Source: Nocardia alni (GTDB lineage Bacteria; Actinomycetota; Actinomycetes; Mycobacteriales; Mycobacteriaceae). From it: a DNA stretch of 59,712 bases. Made by a program: the position numbers and the translations under genes. The stretch covers positions 1 to 59,712 of the forward strand of contig NZ_JAGPOX010000048.1 in assembly GCF_019038435.1 (NCBI RefSeq), read 5' to 3'. Below are positions 22,202 to 30,021 of the stretch, in pieces. Below the pieces are notes generated by a model. That model was given only the letters and a program-made list of their open reading frames with translations, did no database searches and was not told where the DNA came from. Position 1 is the stretch's first letter. Every line of letters starts with the position of its first letter.

Positions 22202-22744
22202 CTAAGCCGCGTTCGACACCGTCAGCTCGACGGGTACCGGCACTCCGAGCAGGGTCAATATCGCGGCCAGCTTCTCGTCCAGAAGCCTTCCTACCGCGGC
22301 GATGTCGGGGTTGTCGAAGCTGCCGAAGCGGGTGGAGGGCTGGTCCACGCTCAGGAAGGTACGGTCTCGAGCGTCGGTGTACAGGGCGATGCGGATGGGC
22401 GCGTAGAGCATGATGCCGGCATCGTGGCGAAACATCGTCTCGGCGATGACATTGTTGCCGACCAGGTAGGTGACAGCTTTGGTGGTGTTCCCCCGCAGCG
22501 TCATCATCGCGGTCGGGTCCAGGGTCCAGAAATTCGCGAATGAATTGGGTGTGCGCTCAGCGGTGTATTTTTTCACGGCTTCCAGATCACCGGCTTCGAT
22601 TACCTCGGCCAGTGTGGCGAGGTCGATGTCGGGGACGAGTTGTTCGAAGCGTCGGCGTGTGTTGTCGAATGTGTCCTCCACTTCGATGACGAAGCGGTTG
22701 ACGGAATGGGTGACACGACGGACGCCATCGGTGGACGGGGGCAT
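22202..22744 (-). CDS. DUF302-domain protein
   Basis: The 180-residue protein contains the DUF302 pattern (VNRFVIEVEDTFDNTRRRFE ... RHDAGIMLYAPIRIALYTDA ... LLGVPVPVEL). DUF302 domains are small alpha-beta folds found in many bacteria, sometimes linked to heavy-metal or redox stress; no reaction is known. It lies 46 bases downstream of a polytopic membrane protein on the same strand and is probably co-transcribed with it. The Shine-Dalgarno upstream (AGGAGAAC) is clear. Confidence 0.82.
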   Translation of the reverse strand: MPPSTDGVRRVTHSVNRFVIEVEDTFDNTRRRFEQLVPDIDLATLAEVIEAGDLEAVKKYTAERTPNSFANFWTLDPTAMMTLRGNTTKAVTYLVGNNVIAETMFRHDAGIMLYAPIRIALYTDARDRTFLSVDQPSTRFGSFDNPDIAAVGRLLDEKLAAILTLLGVPVPVELTVSNAA

Positions 22745-22790
22745 CGGGGTTCTCCTTGTGGGTTCGAGTTCGCGGACGAGTGGTTGTCGA

Positions 22791-23519
22791 TCAGTTGACC
22801 GCGGGTGTGGCCGCCGTCGTTGTCGCGGAGACGCGGGCGCGCAGTTTCGCCAGTGAGATGAGGTGCAGCGCCAGCAGCAGCGGTACGCCGGCAGTCGGAA
22901 TCAGGACCAGCGGAAACAGTGATACCTGCTGTGTGTCGGGCGTCAGATGAATCAGCTGTGTGCGGCCCGGCGCGCCGAAGAAGGCGATGGTGAAAGCGAC
23001 GAGGAAATCCACGATTCCGAGGATGTTGAACCACACCGCCCGGCGATAGTTGCCCTCACGCAGTCCGCGCAGGACCCACGGGGTGGCCAGACCGACCGCG
23101 ATATCACCGAGACCTGCCGGAAGCGCGAAAAGCGGCGGAAGTTCGCCCAGGCCCAGCGCGATCAGGAATATCACGCCGCCCACCCGGGTCGCGTGTGGGC
23201 GGGTGAGTCTGGTGAGAATCCCAGGGTCGGACAGTGCGCCCCCGACCTTGGGCAGGCGGGCGAGAAGCAGCAGGCCAACCAGCGGTATCGCGAATCCGAT
23301 CGCCAGCCACGGCACGGTGGCGCTGTCCCCGAGCCGATATACGTGCCGGGCCGCCAGTCCCGCCGTCACCAGGATCCAGCCGATGTATCCGACGCCGAAC
23401 AGCAGCGCCGACCTGCTGTTCGCTCCGTCGGCTCTCGCCGACTCCCGCACCTGTCGCGCGACGGCGAGCAAGATCAGCGCGACCTCGACCGCGACGAGTA
23501 TCGACATATATCCCGGCAT
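22791..23519 (-). CDS. Polytopic membrane protein, function unknown
   Basis: The 242-residue protein has about seven hydrophobic segments, for example SILVAVEVALILLAVA, ALLFGVGYIGWILVTAGLAA, WLAIGFAIPLVGLLLLA, VGGVIFLIALGLGELPPLFA, WFNILGIVDFLVAFTIAFF and LFPLVLIPTAGVPLLLALHL. I cannot place it in a named family. It is 46 bases upstream of the DUF302 gene, which suggests a joint role in the membrane. A perfect GTAGA-AAA-TCTAC dyad lies about 50 bases upstream. Confidence 0.72.
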   Translation of the reverse strand: MPGYMSILVAVEVALILLAVARQVRESARADGANSRSALLFGVGYIGWILVTAGLAARHVYRLGDSATVPWLAIGFAIPLVGLLLLARLPKVGGALSDPGILTRLTRPHATRVGGVIFLIALGLGELPPLFALPAGLGDIAVGLATPWVLRGLREGNYRRAVWFNILGIVDFLVAFTIAFFGAPGRTQLIHLTPDTQQVSLFPLVLIPTAGVPLLLALHLISLAKLRARVSATTTAATPAVN

Positions 23520-23564
23520 GGCAACTCCGTCCTTCGGGCCGTCACGTCTGCGACGTCCACTGGT

Positions 23565-23577
23565 GTAGAAAATCTAC
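23565..23577. promoter_or_regulatory. Dyad upstream of the membrane protein/DUF302 pair
   Basis: GTAGA-AAA-TCTAC is a perfect 5+3+5 dyad inside TGGTGTAG ... CTACCA, at the left end of an AT-rich patch (about 23565-23632) in a GC-rich background. It is 46 bases upstream of the start at 23519 and is a plausible operator or promoter element. No gene is seen in 23520-23739. Confidence 0.4.
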
Positions 23578-23739
23578 CATCTGATTAATAATTTCAACAA
23601 GATGAGAGAAAAAGTTATTAGCAAGAGGGTGGGTAGGTCTCGTGAACGGCCTCGATGGCCGGGACGCGCGAATTCGATCGTGCACGAGCTTCGTGAGGAG
23701 GCAACTGGATTGGTCAGTCGCGCAACGTGATTCGCTTGA

Positions 23740-24630
23740 CTAGGCGGGCCAGGCGGGTCGGTCCGGCCCCGAGGTCACCGCGTCCAGGAAGGCGGCGACA
23801 GGCGGTGCGAGCGGTGGTCGGCCGTAGGTCGCGGCCAGCACGCGCCGACCGTCCTGCGGGATCCGAGTGATGAGTACGTCGCTGCGGCGGTGCGCGCTCA
23901 GGGCGAGTCCGGGCAATGTGGTGACACCCAGACCGGCGGCGGTCAACGCCTGTGCCGCGATGTAGTCCTCGGTCTCGAAGGCGATGGCGGGGGCGAAACC
24001 GGCGCGAGCGCAGGTGGCGAACAGATGCGCCCGGCAGCGTTCGCAACCGGCGATCCATCGGGCATCGGCATGGTCGGCCAGCGTGTCACCGCGGTTGTCC
24101 GCGCCTGTCACCAGGTAGACCGGCTCTGTGAACAGTGGGTGCACGGTGACACCGGCCGGGTCGGTCTCCTCGTGCGCGAAGATCAGCGCCACATCGACAT
24201 CGCCTGCGCGCAGGGCCCGCAGCGCGGCGGGCGGTTCGGCCTCGACCAGGGCCAAGTCCAGATCGGGATGATCGCGGAGCAAGACGGTCATCGCCGCGGG
24301 CACCAAAGTCGCCAAGGCCGACGGAAATGCGGCGAGCCGGATGCGGCCCGCGCGTAATCCGGCATGTGCGGCAACCTCGGCCCGGGCCGAATCGATGCGG
24401 CCGAGGATCTCCTCGGCGCGCGCTACCAGTAGCTCACCGGCGTCGGTGAGCCGGACTCCCCGTCCGGCACGCTGCAGCAGCGGAACCCCGACCTCGGCCT
24501 CCAGCCTGGCCAGATGGTGACTGACCGAGGGCTGGGCATAGTGCAGCGCCTCCGCCGCGGCGGTAACCGATCCCTCCCGCGCTACCGCCAGCAGCACCCG
24601 CAAGCGCGTGGTGTCCACGACACGAATCAT
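23740..24630 (-). CDS. LysR-family transcription regulator
   Basis: The 296-residue protein has the LysR N-terminal helix-turn-helix (RLRVLLAVAREGSVTAAAEA, YAQPSVSHHLARLEAEVGVP, LLQRAGRGVRLTDAGELL) and a C-terminal periplasmic-binding-like effector domain. The ATG at 24630 gives MIRVVDTTRL; a GTG four codons later gives the more usual LysR start VDTTRLRVLL, so the true start is uncertain. It is divergent from a threonine dehydratase-like gene, with a dyad ATCCAT-N7-ATGGAT in the 69-base gap. LysR proteins normally bind such a site and activate or repress the divergent gene in response to a substrate or product. Confidence 0.92.
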   Translation of the reverse strand: MIRVVDTTRLRVLLAVAREGSVTAAAEALHYAQPSVSHHLARLEAEVGVPLLQRAGRGVRLTDAGELLVARAEEILGRIDSARAEVAAHAGLRAGRIRLAAFPSALATLVPAAMTVLLRDHPDLDLALVEAEPPAALRALRAGDVDVALIFAHEETDPAGVTVHPLFTEPVYLVTGADNRGDTLADHADARWIAGCERCRAHLFATCARAGFAPAIAFETEDYIAAQALTAAGLGVTTLPGLALSAHRRSDVLITRIPQDGRRVLAATYGRPPLAPPVAAFLDAVTSGPDRPAWPA

Positions 24631-24658
24631 AGGCTATTTCGATGGAATGCTCGGAAGT

Positions 24659-24677
24659 ATCCATTGGATGTATGGAT
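24659..24677. promoter_or_regulatory. Probable LysR-binding dyad
   Basis: ATCCAT (24659-24664) and ATGGAT (24672-24677) are inverted half-sites separated by seven bases. A further ATGGAT at 24692-24697 adds another half-site just before the dehydratase ATG. LysR proteins typically bind a strong dyad plus a weaker site. Confidence 0.5.
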
Positions 24678-24699
24678 CGAATCGGGGGCTAATGGATCC

Positions 24700-25632
24700 A
24701 TGCCCACCATCACCGATGTCCTGCTCGCTCGAAACCTGTTGGCGAGTCGGCTGCCGCCGACCCCTGCCTGGTCGTATCCGCTGCTCGACGCGACAGCCGG
24801 AACCAGGGTCGTCGTGAAGCACGAAAACATCCAGCCCACAGGTGCTTTCAAGGTGCGAGGGGGGTTGAATCTGCTCGCGAGCATGTCCGCGCGGGACCGG
24901 GCCCAGGGGGTGCTCGGATACTCCACCGGCAATCACGCCCGGTCACTGGCCTACGCCGCACGCGAGTTCGGCGCGCCGTGCGTCATCGTCATGCCGTCGT
25001 CCACGAATTCGCTGAAGGCCGAGGCAGTGCGTGCGCTCGGCGCGGAACTCGTCGAGTTCGGCGCGGACTTCGAGCAGGCGCGGGTCCATGCCACGGAGCT
25101 GGCCGCCGATCGGGGAATGCGCCTGGTGTCGGCGGCCGACGAATCCGCCATCATCGCCGGGGTCGCGACCGTTTATCTGGAGCTGTTGTGGGCGGTGCCC
25201 GATCTGGACGTGATAATTGTCCCGGTCGGCAGCGGCAGTGGGGCGGCCGGCGCCTGCCTGGTCGCGGCCGCGCTCGCCCCGGCCTGCGAGGTGATCGCGG
25301 TACAATCGGAAAAATCGCCGGCCGCGCACGATTCATGGCGTGCTGGTCGACTGATCCAGCGCCCCAATACCTCTCGCGTCGACGGCCTGGCCACCGGCAG
25401 CGGATTCGCGCTACCTCAACGCATGCTGGCGAAGTATCTGACGGATTTCGTGCTCGTTACCGACGATTCGATCGCCGAGGCGCAGCATGTTCTGCACACC
25501 CGCGCCCACACCCTGTCCGAGGGCGCGGGAGCGGCGGCGTTGGCCGCGGTCCTGGCCGATCGCGACCGATTCGCGGGGCGCAAGGTGGCCGTGATCTGCA
25601 CCGGCGCGAACGCGACCGATCCTGGTCGGTAG
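24700..25632 (+). CDS. Threonine dehydratase-like PLP enzyme (no regulatory domain)
   Basis: The 310-residue protein belongs to the fold-type II PLP family. The Schiff-base lysine is Lys51 in PTGAFKVRGG, the phosphate-binding glycine loop is VGSGSGAAG, and STGNHARSLAYAA is the conserved Asn region. It lacks the ACT domains of biosynthetic IlvA, so it resembles catabolic threonine/serine ammonia-lyases, serine racemases or the EutB-type hydroxyectoine enzyme. The typical reaction is deamination of threonine or serine to a 2-oxo acid. The start at 24700 is chosen to exclude 62 non-conserved codons upstream. The LysR gene is its likely regulator. Confidence 0.88.
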   Translation: MPTITDVLLARNLLASRLPPTPAWSYPLLDATAGTRVVVKHENIQPTGAFKVRGGLNLLASMSARDRAQGVLGYSTGNHARSLAYAAREFGAPCVIVMPSSTNSLKAEAVRALGAELVEFGADFEQARVHATELAADRGMRLVSAADESAIIAGVATVYLELLWAVPDLDVIIVPVGSGSGAAGACLVAAALAPACEVIAVQSEKSPAAHDSWRAGRLIQRPNTSRVDGLATGSGFALPQRMLAKYLTDFVLVTDDSIAEAQHVLHTRAHTLSEGAGAAALAAVLADRDRFAGRKVAVICTGANATDPGR

Positions 25633-25809
25633 CCGGCGAACCGAGAATGCCCGCCCCGTTCCGACCGGTCGGCAACGAGGTCCGCGTCGCCGAGACGGTA
25701 CGCTCGCTGCTCGAAGACCGTACGGCCGGTCGCCAGTGTGATCCCGATGGGAGCAGAGCTACCAAACCGGGGTGGGAGGCTGTGCGAAGTTCCTGTGATC
25801 CATGCTCCT

Positions 25810-25837
25810 CGTGCCCCTCGGCCGGTGATGGGGCACG
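25810..25837. promoter_or_regulatory. Hairpin in the gap before the sigma factor gene
   Basis: CGTGCCCC (25810-25817) pairs perfectly with GGGGCACG (25830-25837) around a 12-base loop. It lies 105 bases upstream of the sigma factor start and 178 bases after the dehydratase stop, so it may end the dehydratase transcript. No gene is seen elsewhere in 25633-25941. Confidence 0.4.
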
Positions 25838-25941
25838 GGTGAAGAGGCACGGACGAAGCTGCTGCGGGACCTGATTGGGTGAGTACCACGAAGGAACGAG
25901 CGACTCATGAAGGTGGTCGGTGATGTGCAGGTTCTCGTGTG

Positions 25942-26532
25942 ATGGGTGACGAAGATTTCTCAGCGGGCGGGTCGGAACGCCGGCTGGCCGAGCTGCTCGT
26001 GGCGGTGAGCGGTGGTGAGCGCGATGCGTTCGCGGTGCTGTATCAGCTGACCAGCTCGCGGGTGTTCGGGCTCGCGGTGCGGATGATGCGCGATCGGGCG
26101 ACAGCGGAGGAGATCACCCGAGAGGTGTACGAACGGGTGTGGGCGTCCGCGGGGCGTGAAGATGAGTGGATGGCGAGTCCGATGGGGTGGCTGACGATGC
26201 TGACTCATCGGGCCGCCGTGGATCGCGAATGGGTCGATGGGCGAACCTATCTGGGCCGCGACCATGATGCGGACGTCGAATCGGCCGAGCAGCGGGTCGG
26301 AAAGCAGGCGATGCTGCCCTCCTTGGACAGTGTGACGCCGCTGCAACGCGAGAGCATCGTGCTGGCCTACTACGGCGGACTCACCTACTCGCAGGTGGCC
26401 CAATTGCTGGATACACCGACAGCCATTGTGAAATCTCGTATCCGAGGAGGACTGCGGCTCCTGGCCGGTTTGTCCGGTCGTACGACGAATTCTGGTGCCG
26501 GACCCATCCATTCGGCCGAGGGCCTCGACTAA
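25942..26532 (+). CDS. ECF sigma factor (SigK-like) at the head of the NRPS block
   Basis: This ~196-residue protein has region 2 (AFAVLYQLTSSRVFGLAVRM, DRATAEEITREVYERVWASA) and region 4 (TPLQRESIVLAYYGGLTYSQ, VAQLLDTPTAIVKSRIRGGL) of an ECF RNA-polymerase sigma factor, and is closest in pattern to SigK. A GTG at 25939 directly before the ATG could also start translation. The ABC ATPase starts 78 bases downstream on the same strand and the NRPS follows, so the sigma gene may lead the operon and activate it. No anti-sigma is adjacent; the nearest is the 80-residue protein after the NRPS at 53242, with a second, paralogous SigK-like sigma just beyond on the other strand. Confidence 0.92.
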   Translation: MGDEDFSAGGSERRLAELLVAVSGGERDAFAVLYQLTSSRVFGLAVRMMRDRATAEEITREVYERVWASAGREDEWMASPMGWLTMLTHRAAVDREWVDGRTYLGRDHDADVESAEQRVGKQAMLPSLDSVTPLQRESIVLAYYGGLTYSQVAQLLDTPTAIVKSRIRGGLRLLAGLSGRTTNSGAGPIHSAEGLD

Positions 26533-26610
26533 TCAAGGGTCGCCGCAGAGATGGTCTGCTGTTGCGTCCAGCATCTGCCTGCTGTCACGCAACTGCGATC
26601 GGAGTGCTCG

Positions 26611-27357
26611 ATGATTGTTTCGGCCCTGGACACCGTGGCCGCCCGGACTGCCGGGCTGGTCAAGATCTATGGGTTCGGTGATACCGAGGTGCGTGCGCTC
26701 GACGATGTCAGCGTGGAATTCATGACGGGGGAGTTCACCGCCATCATGGGGCCGTCGGGATCCGGTAAATCGACGTTGATGCACTGCCTTTCGGGTCTGG
26801 ATACCGCGACTTCGGGAGCGGTGTGTATCGGCGAAACGGATCTGACCACGCTGTCCGATAAGCAGATGACCATGCTGCGGCGTGACCGGATCGGGTTCGT
26901 ATTCCAGGCATTCAATCTCGTGCCGACGCTGACGGCGCTGGAGAACATCACGCTCCCGCTCGATCTCGCGGGACGCGAACCCGATCAGGAATGGCTGTCC
27001 ACGATCCTGAAGCGGCTGGGCCTGAACGAACGGCTCGCGCATCGTCCCGGCGAACTGTCCGGCGGGCAGCAGCAGCGAGTAGCGTGCGCCCGGGCGCTGG
27101 CCGGGCGGCCGGACATCATCTTCGGTGACGAACCGACCGGCAATCTGGACTCCGGCTCGTCGGGGGAGGTGCTGTCCATCCTGCGCGCGGCGGTCGACCA
27201 GTTCGGGCAGACCGTCGTCATCGTGACACACGATCCGCGCGCCGCCTCCTACGCCGATCGCGTCGTATTCCTGGCCGACGGCCGGATCGTCGACGAATTG
27301 CGCTCTCCCACAGCGGATTCGGTTCTCGATATGATGAAATCGCTGGAGACGCGCTGA
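26611..27357 (+). CDS. ABC transporter ATPase, MacB/LolD type
   Basis: The 248-residue ATPase has Walker A GPSGSGKST, Q-loop FVFQAFNLVP, signature ELSGGQQQRVA, Walker B IIFGDEPTGNLD and the switch His in VTHDPR. FQAFNLVPTLTALENI and the overall length identify the LolD/MacB/FtsE-like exporter group. The ATG at 26611 is preferred over an earlier one that gives a Cys-rich, non-conserved leader. The permease start overlaps the last base of its stop (TGATG), so the two are coupled. These transporters extrude peptides, lipoproteins or antibiotics, or provide resistance at the membrane. Placement 2.7 kb upstream of the NRPS makes peptide export or self-protection the best guess. Confidence 0.95.
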   Translation: MIVSALDTVAARTAGLVKIYGFGDTEVRALDDVSVEFMTGEFTAIMGPSGSGKSTLMHCLSGLDTATSGAVCIGETDLTTLSDKQMTMLRRDRIGFVFQAFNLVPTLTALENITLPLDLAGREPDQEWLSTILKRLGLNERLAHRPGELSGGQQQRVACARALAGRPDIIFGDEPTGNLDSGSSGEVLSILRAAVDQFGQTVVIVTHDPRAASYADRVVFLADGRIVDELRSPTADSVLDMMKSLETR

Positions 27358-29876
27358 TGCCCGCCGGTCCGATGCGGAGGGTGGCGACGCGCAATCTCGT
27401 CGCGCACAAGGTGCGACTGACCCTGACGTTGCTATCGGTGGTGCTCGGAACCGCTTTCGTCGCCGGGTCTTTCGTACTCACCGATTCCCTGCAGGGAACA
27501 TTCGACGGTCTGTTCGCAGGGGAGGCCAAGGGCGTCGATGTGCGTGTGCAGCCGGCGGATCGCCAGTCGCTGGGTCTCCCGGACGACGTGATCGGCAAGA
27601 TCGCGGCAACCGACGGCGTGCGCGCGGTCGCGCCCCGTGTGGCCGGGCCCATCGTCCTGCTCCGGGACGGTAAGGCGATCCAGACCGCGGGCACGTCCGT
27701 CACCGGAACCTCGTATCTCCCGCCGAGCAGGGCCGTCGGTGCACCCGACAGGTTCCTGACGGGGACGCCGCCCGTCCGGGCCGGGCAGATCGCCGTCGAC
27801 CGGACCGGCGCCGAGCGGGCCGGGCTGCGCGTCGGCGATCGCACGACGGTGCTGGTCCCGTCCGCGGGGTCGGTCGGTGTGACGGTCAGTGGTATCTACG
27901 ACCTGCCCTCCGGCGGCGCGGGCGGCATCACCGTGCTGTTCCAGGACGCACAGGCCCGGCATCTGTTCACCGACGGGAAGCACGTCGCGTACGCCGACGT
28001 CGCCGCCCGGCCCGGAGTCACCGCCGACCGGCTGCGCACCGAACTGGCCGGGGCGTTCCCGCAGTACACGGTGCACAGCGGTGACCAGGTCCGGCGTGAG
28101 ATGGAGAAGGACGTCGCCGACCGGCTGAAGTTCGTCGACTATTTTCTGCTCGCGTTCGGCGCCGTCGCCGTACTGGTGGGTGCGTTCATCATCTACAACA
28201 CCTTCTCCATGCTCATCGCCCAGCGTCTGCGGGAACTGGCGCTGCTGCGCGCGGTCGGCGCCGATCGCGGCCAGGTGGGGCGGTCGGTGCTGGCAGAAGC
28301 GGTGATCATCGGCCTGATCGGCAGCGCGCTCGGGCTCCTGTGCGGAGTCGGCCTGGCGTTCGGCGTATTCGCGATGTTGAAGGCCGCGGACTTCGGGCTG
28401 CCGAGCGCGAGCATGTCCGTGCGTCCGCGGACGGTCGTGGTGACGCTGCTGCTGGGTGTGGCCGTCACGGTGGTCAGCGCCTGTTCTCCCGCGCGCCGAG
28501 CGGTGCGGGTCGCGCCGGTGGAGGCGATGCGCGGCGGCCTCGGACCGGTACGCGAGTCACTCAGGTCGCGCACCATCGCCGGTGTGGTTCTGGCGGTCGC
28601 GGGGGTGGCGCTGATCGGCACGGGCGCTTGCCATATCGGTGCCACGGCGGCACTGATCGTCGGAATAGGCACGGCGGCCGTAATTTTCGCGGTGCTGTTC
28701 GCCGCGCCGGCATTGTCCGGGCCGATCGTCCGGGGGTTGGCCGTGCTGCTGCGGCCGTTCGGGACTGTCGGCCGGATGTCGCGCAACAACGCCCTGCGTC
28801 ATCCCCGCCGCACCGCGGCGACGGCCTTCGCGCTCATGCTCGGTCTCCTGCTGGTCTCCTCGATCGGGATTCTGGACGCATCGGCCAAGGCCGGCATCAC
28901 CGATCTGGTCGACAAGGGTGTGAAGGCGGACTACATGCTGGCCGGTCCACCGACCGTCGGCCTGCCGCCGGCGGTCGCCGCTGTTGCACAGCGGGTTTCG
29001 GGCGTTGGTGCGGTGGCGTCGTTGCGAACGGTGGGTGTGCGGGCCGGCTCCGAACAGCTGACCGGGACAGTGCCCGAGGGGCCGCTGCACGATGTCCTGG
29101 ACTACATGGTCGACCGGGGCACCGACCGGCTCGGCGGTGACGGTGTCATGGCGTCGGAAACCGAAGCGTCCCAGCATCACTGGAAGCTCGGTGACACGAT
29201 CGAACTCACCAGTGCCGACAAGCGGGTCTATCCGGTCGTCGTCCGGGGCATCTACAAGGACACCCGGTTGCTCGGCCCGCTGGTCGCCCCGAAGGCGTTC
29301 TACGACAAGGTCGTGCCGGTCAGCCTGCGCACCGATTATCTGGTCTTGCTCACCGCGCGGCCGGGCACGGACACCGCGGCCCTGCGCCACGGTCTCGAGT
29401 CGGCCATGCGGCCGTACCCCATCGTGCAGGTACAGGATCGCGACGAGTTCAAGGGATCTCAGGGCGCGCAGATCGATTCGATGGTGGGAATCCTGTACGG
29501 GCTGCTCGCGCTGTCGGTGGTGATCGCCGTGCTCGGCATCGCCAATACGCTGGCGTTGTCGGTGGTGGAACGCCGTCGCGAGATCGGGGTGCTGCGTGCG
29601 GTGGGCATGCGGCGGGCGCAGGTGCGCCGCACCATCTATCTGGAGTCCGCACTGATCGCGGTCTTCGGCGCGCTGATCGGTGTCGGCCTGGGTTCCGGTA
29701 TCGGCGTCGCGTTCCTGCGCACTCTGCGAGATTTCGGGCTCGTGCAGATCGCCGTGCCGTGGGGACAACTCGCCGCGACCCTGCCCGTCGCGGGCGTGGT
29801 GGGCGTGCTGGCGGCCCTGTGGCCGGCGATCAGGGCATCCCGGACGCCCCCCTTGGCCGCGATCGCCGGCGAGTAG
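27357..29876 (+). CDS. ABC transporter permease, FtsX/MacB family
   Basis: The 839-residue permease has two FtsX-type membrane blocks. The N-terminal segment (LTLLSVVLGTAFVAGSFVLT) leads into a large extracytoplasmic MacB_PCD-like domain (residues ~45-255). Membrane helices around FLLAFGAVAVLVGAFIIYNT, AVIIGLIGSALGLLCGVGLA, VVVTLLLGVAVTVVS and GVVLAVAGVALIGTG follow. A second extracytoplasmic part (about 505-670) and a last set of helices (GILYGLLALSVVIAVLGIAN ... VAGVVGVLAALWPAI) complete the duplicated layout. Family motifs RLRELALLRAVGADRGQV and RRREIGVLRAVGMRRAQV appear once per half. It works with the coupled ATPase. The gap to the NRPS start is 145 bases and contains a hairpin. Confidence 0.94.
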   Translation: MPAGPMRRVATRNLVAHKVRLTLTLLSVVLGTAFVAGSFVLTDSLQGTFDGLFAGEAKGVDVRVQPADRQSLGLPDDVIGKIAATDGVRAVAPRVAGPIVLLRDGKAIQTAGTSVTGTSYLPPSRAVGAPDRFLTGTPPVRAGQIAVDRTGAERAGLRVGDRTTVLVPSAGSVGVTVSGIYDLPSGGAGGITVLFQDAQARHLFTDGKHVAYADVAARPGVTADRLRTELAGAFPQYTVHSGDQVRREMEKDVADRLKFVDYFLLAFGAVAVLVGAFIIYNTFSMLIAQRLRELALLRAVGADRGQVGRSVLAEAVIIGLIGSALGLLCGVGLAFGVFAMLKAADFGLPSASMSVRPRTVVVTLLLGVAVTVVSACSPARRAVRVAPVEAMRGGLGPVRESLRSRTIAGVVLAVAGVALIGTGACHIGATAALIVGIGTAAVIFAVLFAAPALSGPIVRGLAVLLRPFGTVGRMSRNNALRHPRRTAATAFALMLGLLLVSSIGILDASAKAGITDLVDKGVKADYMLAGPPTVGLPPAVAAVAQRVSGVGAVASLRTVGVRAGSEQLTGTVPEGPLHDVLDYMVDRGTDRLGGDGVMASETEASQHHWKLGDTIELTSADKRVYPVVVRGIYKDTRLLGPLVAPKAFYDKVVPVSLRTDYLVLLTARPGTDTAALRHGLESAMRPYPIVQVQDRDEFKGSQGAQIDSMVGILYGLLALSVVIAVLGIANTLALSVVERRREIGVLRAVGMRRAQVRRTIYLESALIAVFGALIGVGLGSGIGVAFLRTLRDFGLVQIAVPWGQLAATLPVAGVVGVLAALWPAIRASRTPPLAAIAGE

Positions 29877-29925
29877 GGCGATTCGGGCAATTCTGAAACC
29901 CGCCGCGTCACAGACCAATCCGGCC

Positions 29926-29951
29926 CCACCGGCGGCTCCGACTGCCGGTGG
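29926..29951 (+). promoter_or_regulatory. Hairpin between the permease and the NRPS
   Basis: CCACCGGC (29926-29933) pairs perfectly with GCCGGTGG (29944-29951) around a ten-base loop. It lies 70 bases before the NRPS start and has no T tail. It could be a weak terminator, an mRNA-stability element or an attenuator setting the ratio of transporter to synthetase. Confidence 0.4.
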
Positions 29952-30021
29952 AGTCCATTGCATCGCAACGGCGACCGGACATCGCTTTCCTGCCTTTTTA
30001 CTGTCGATTGGAGCACTTCGG

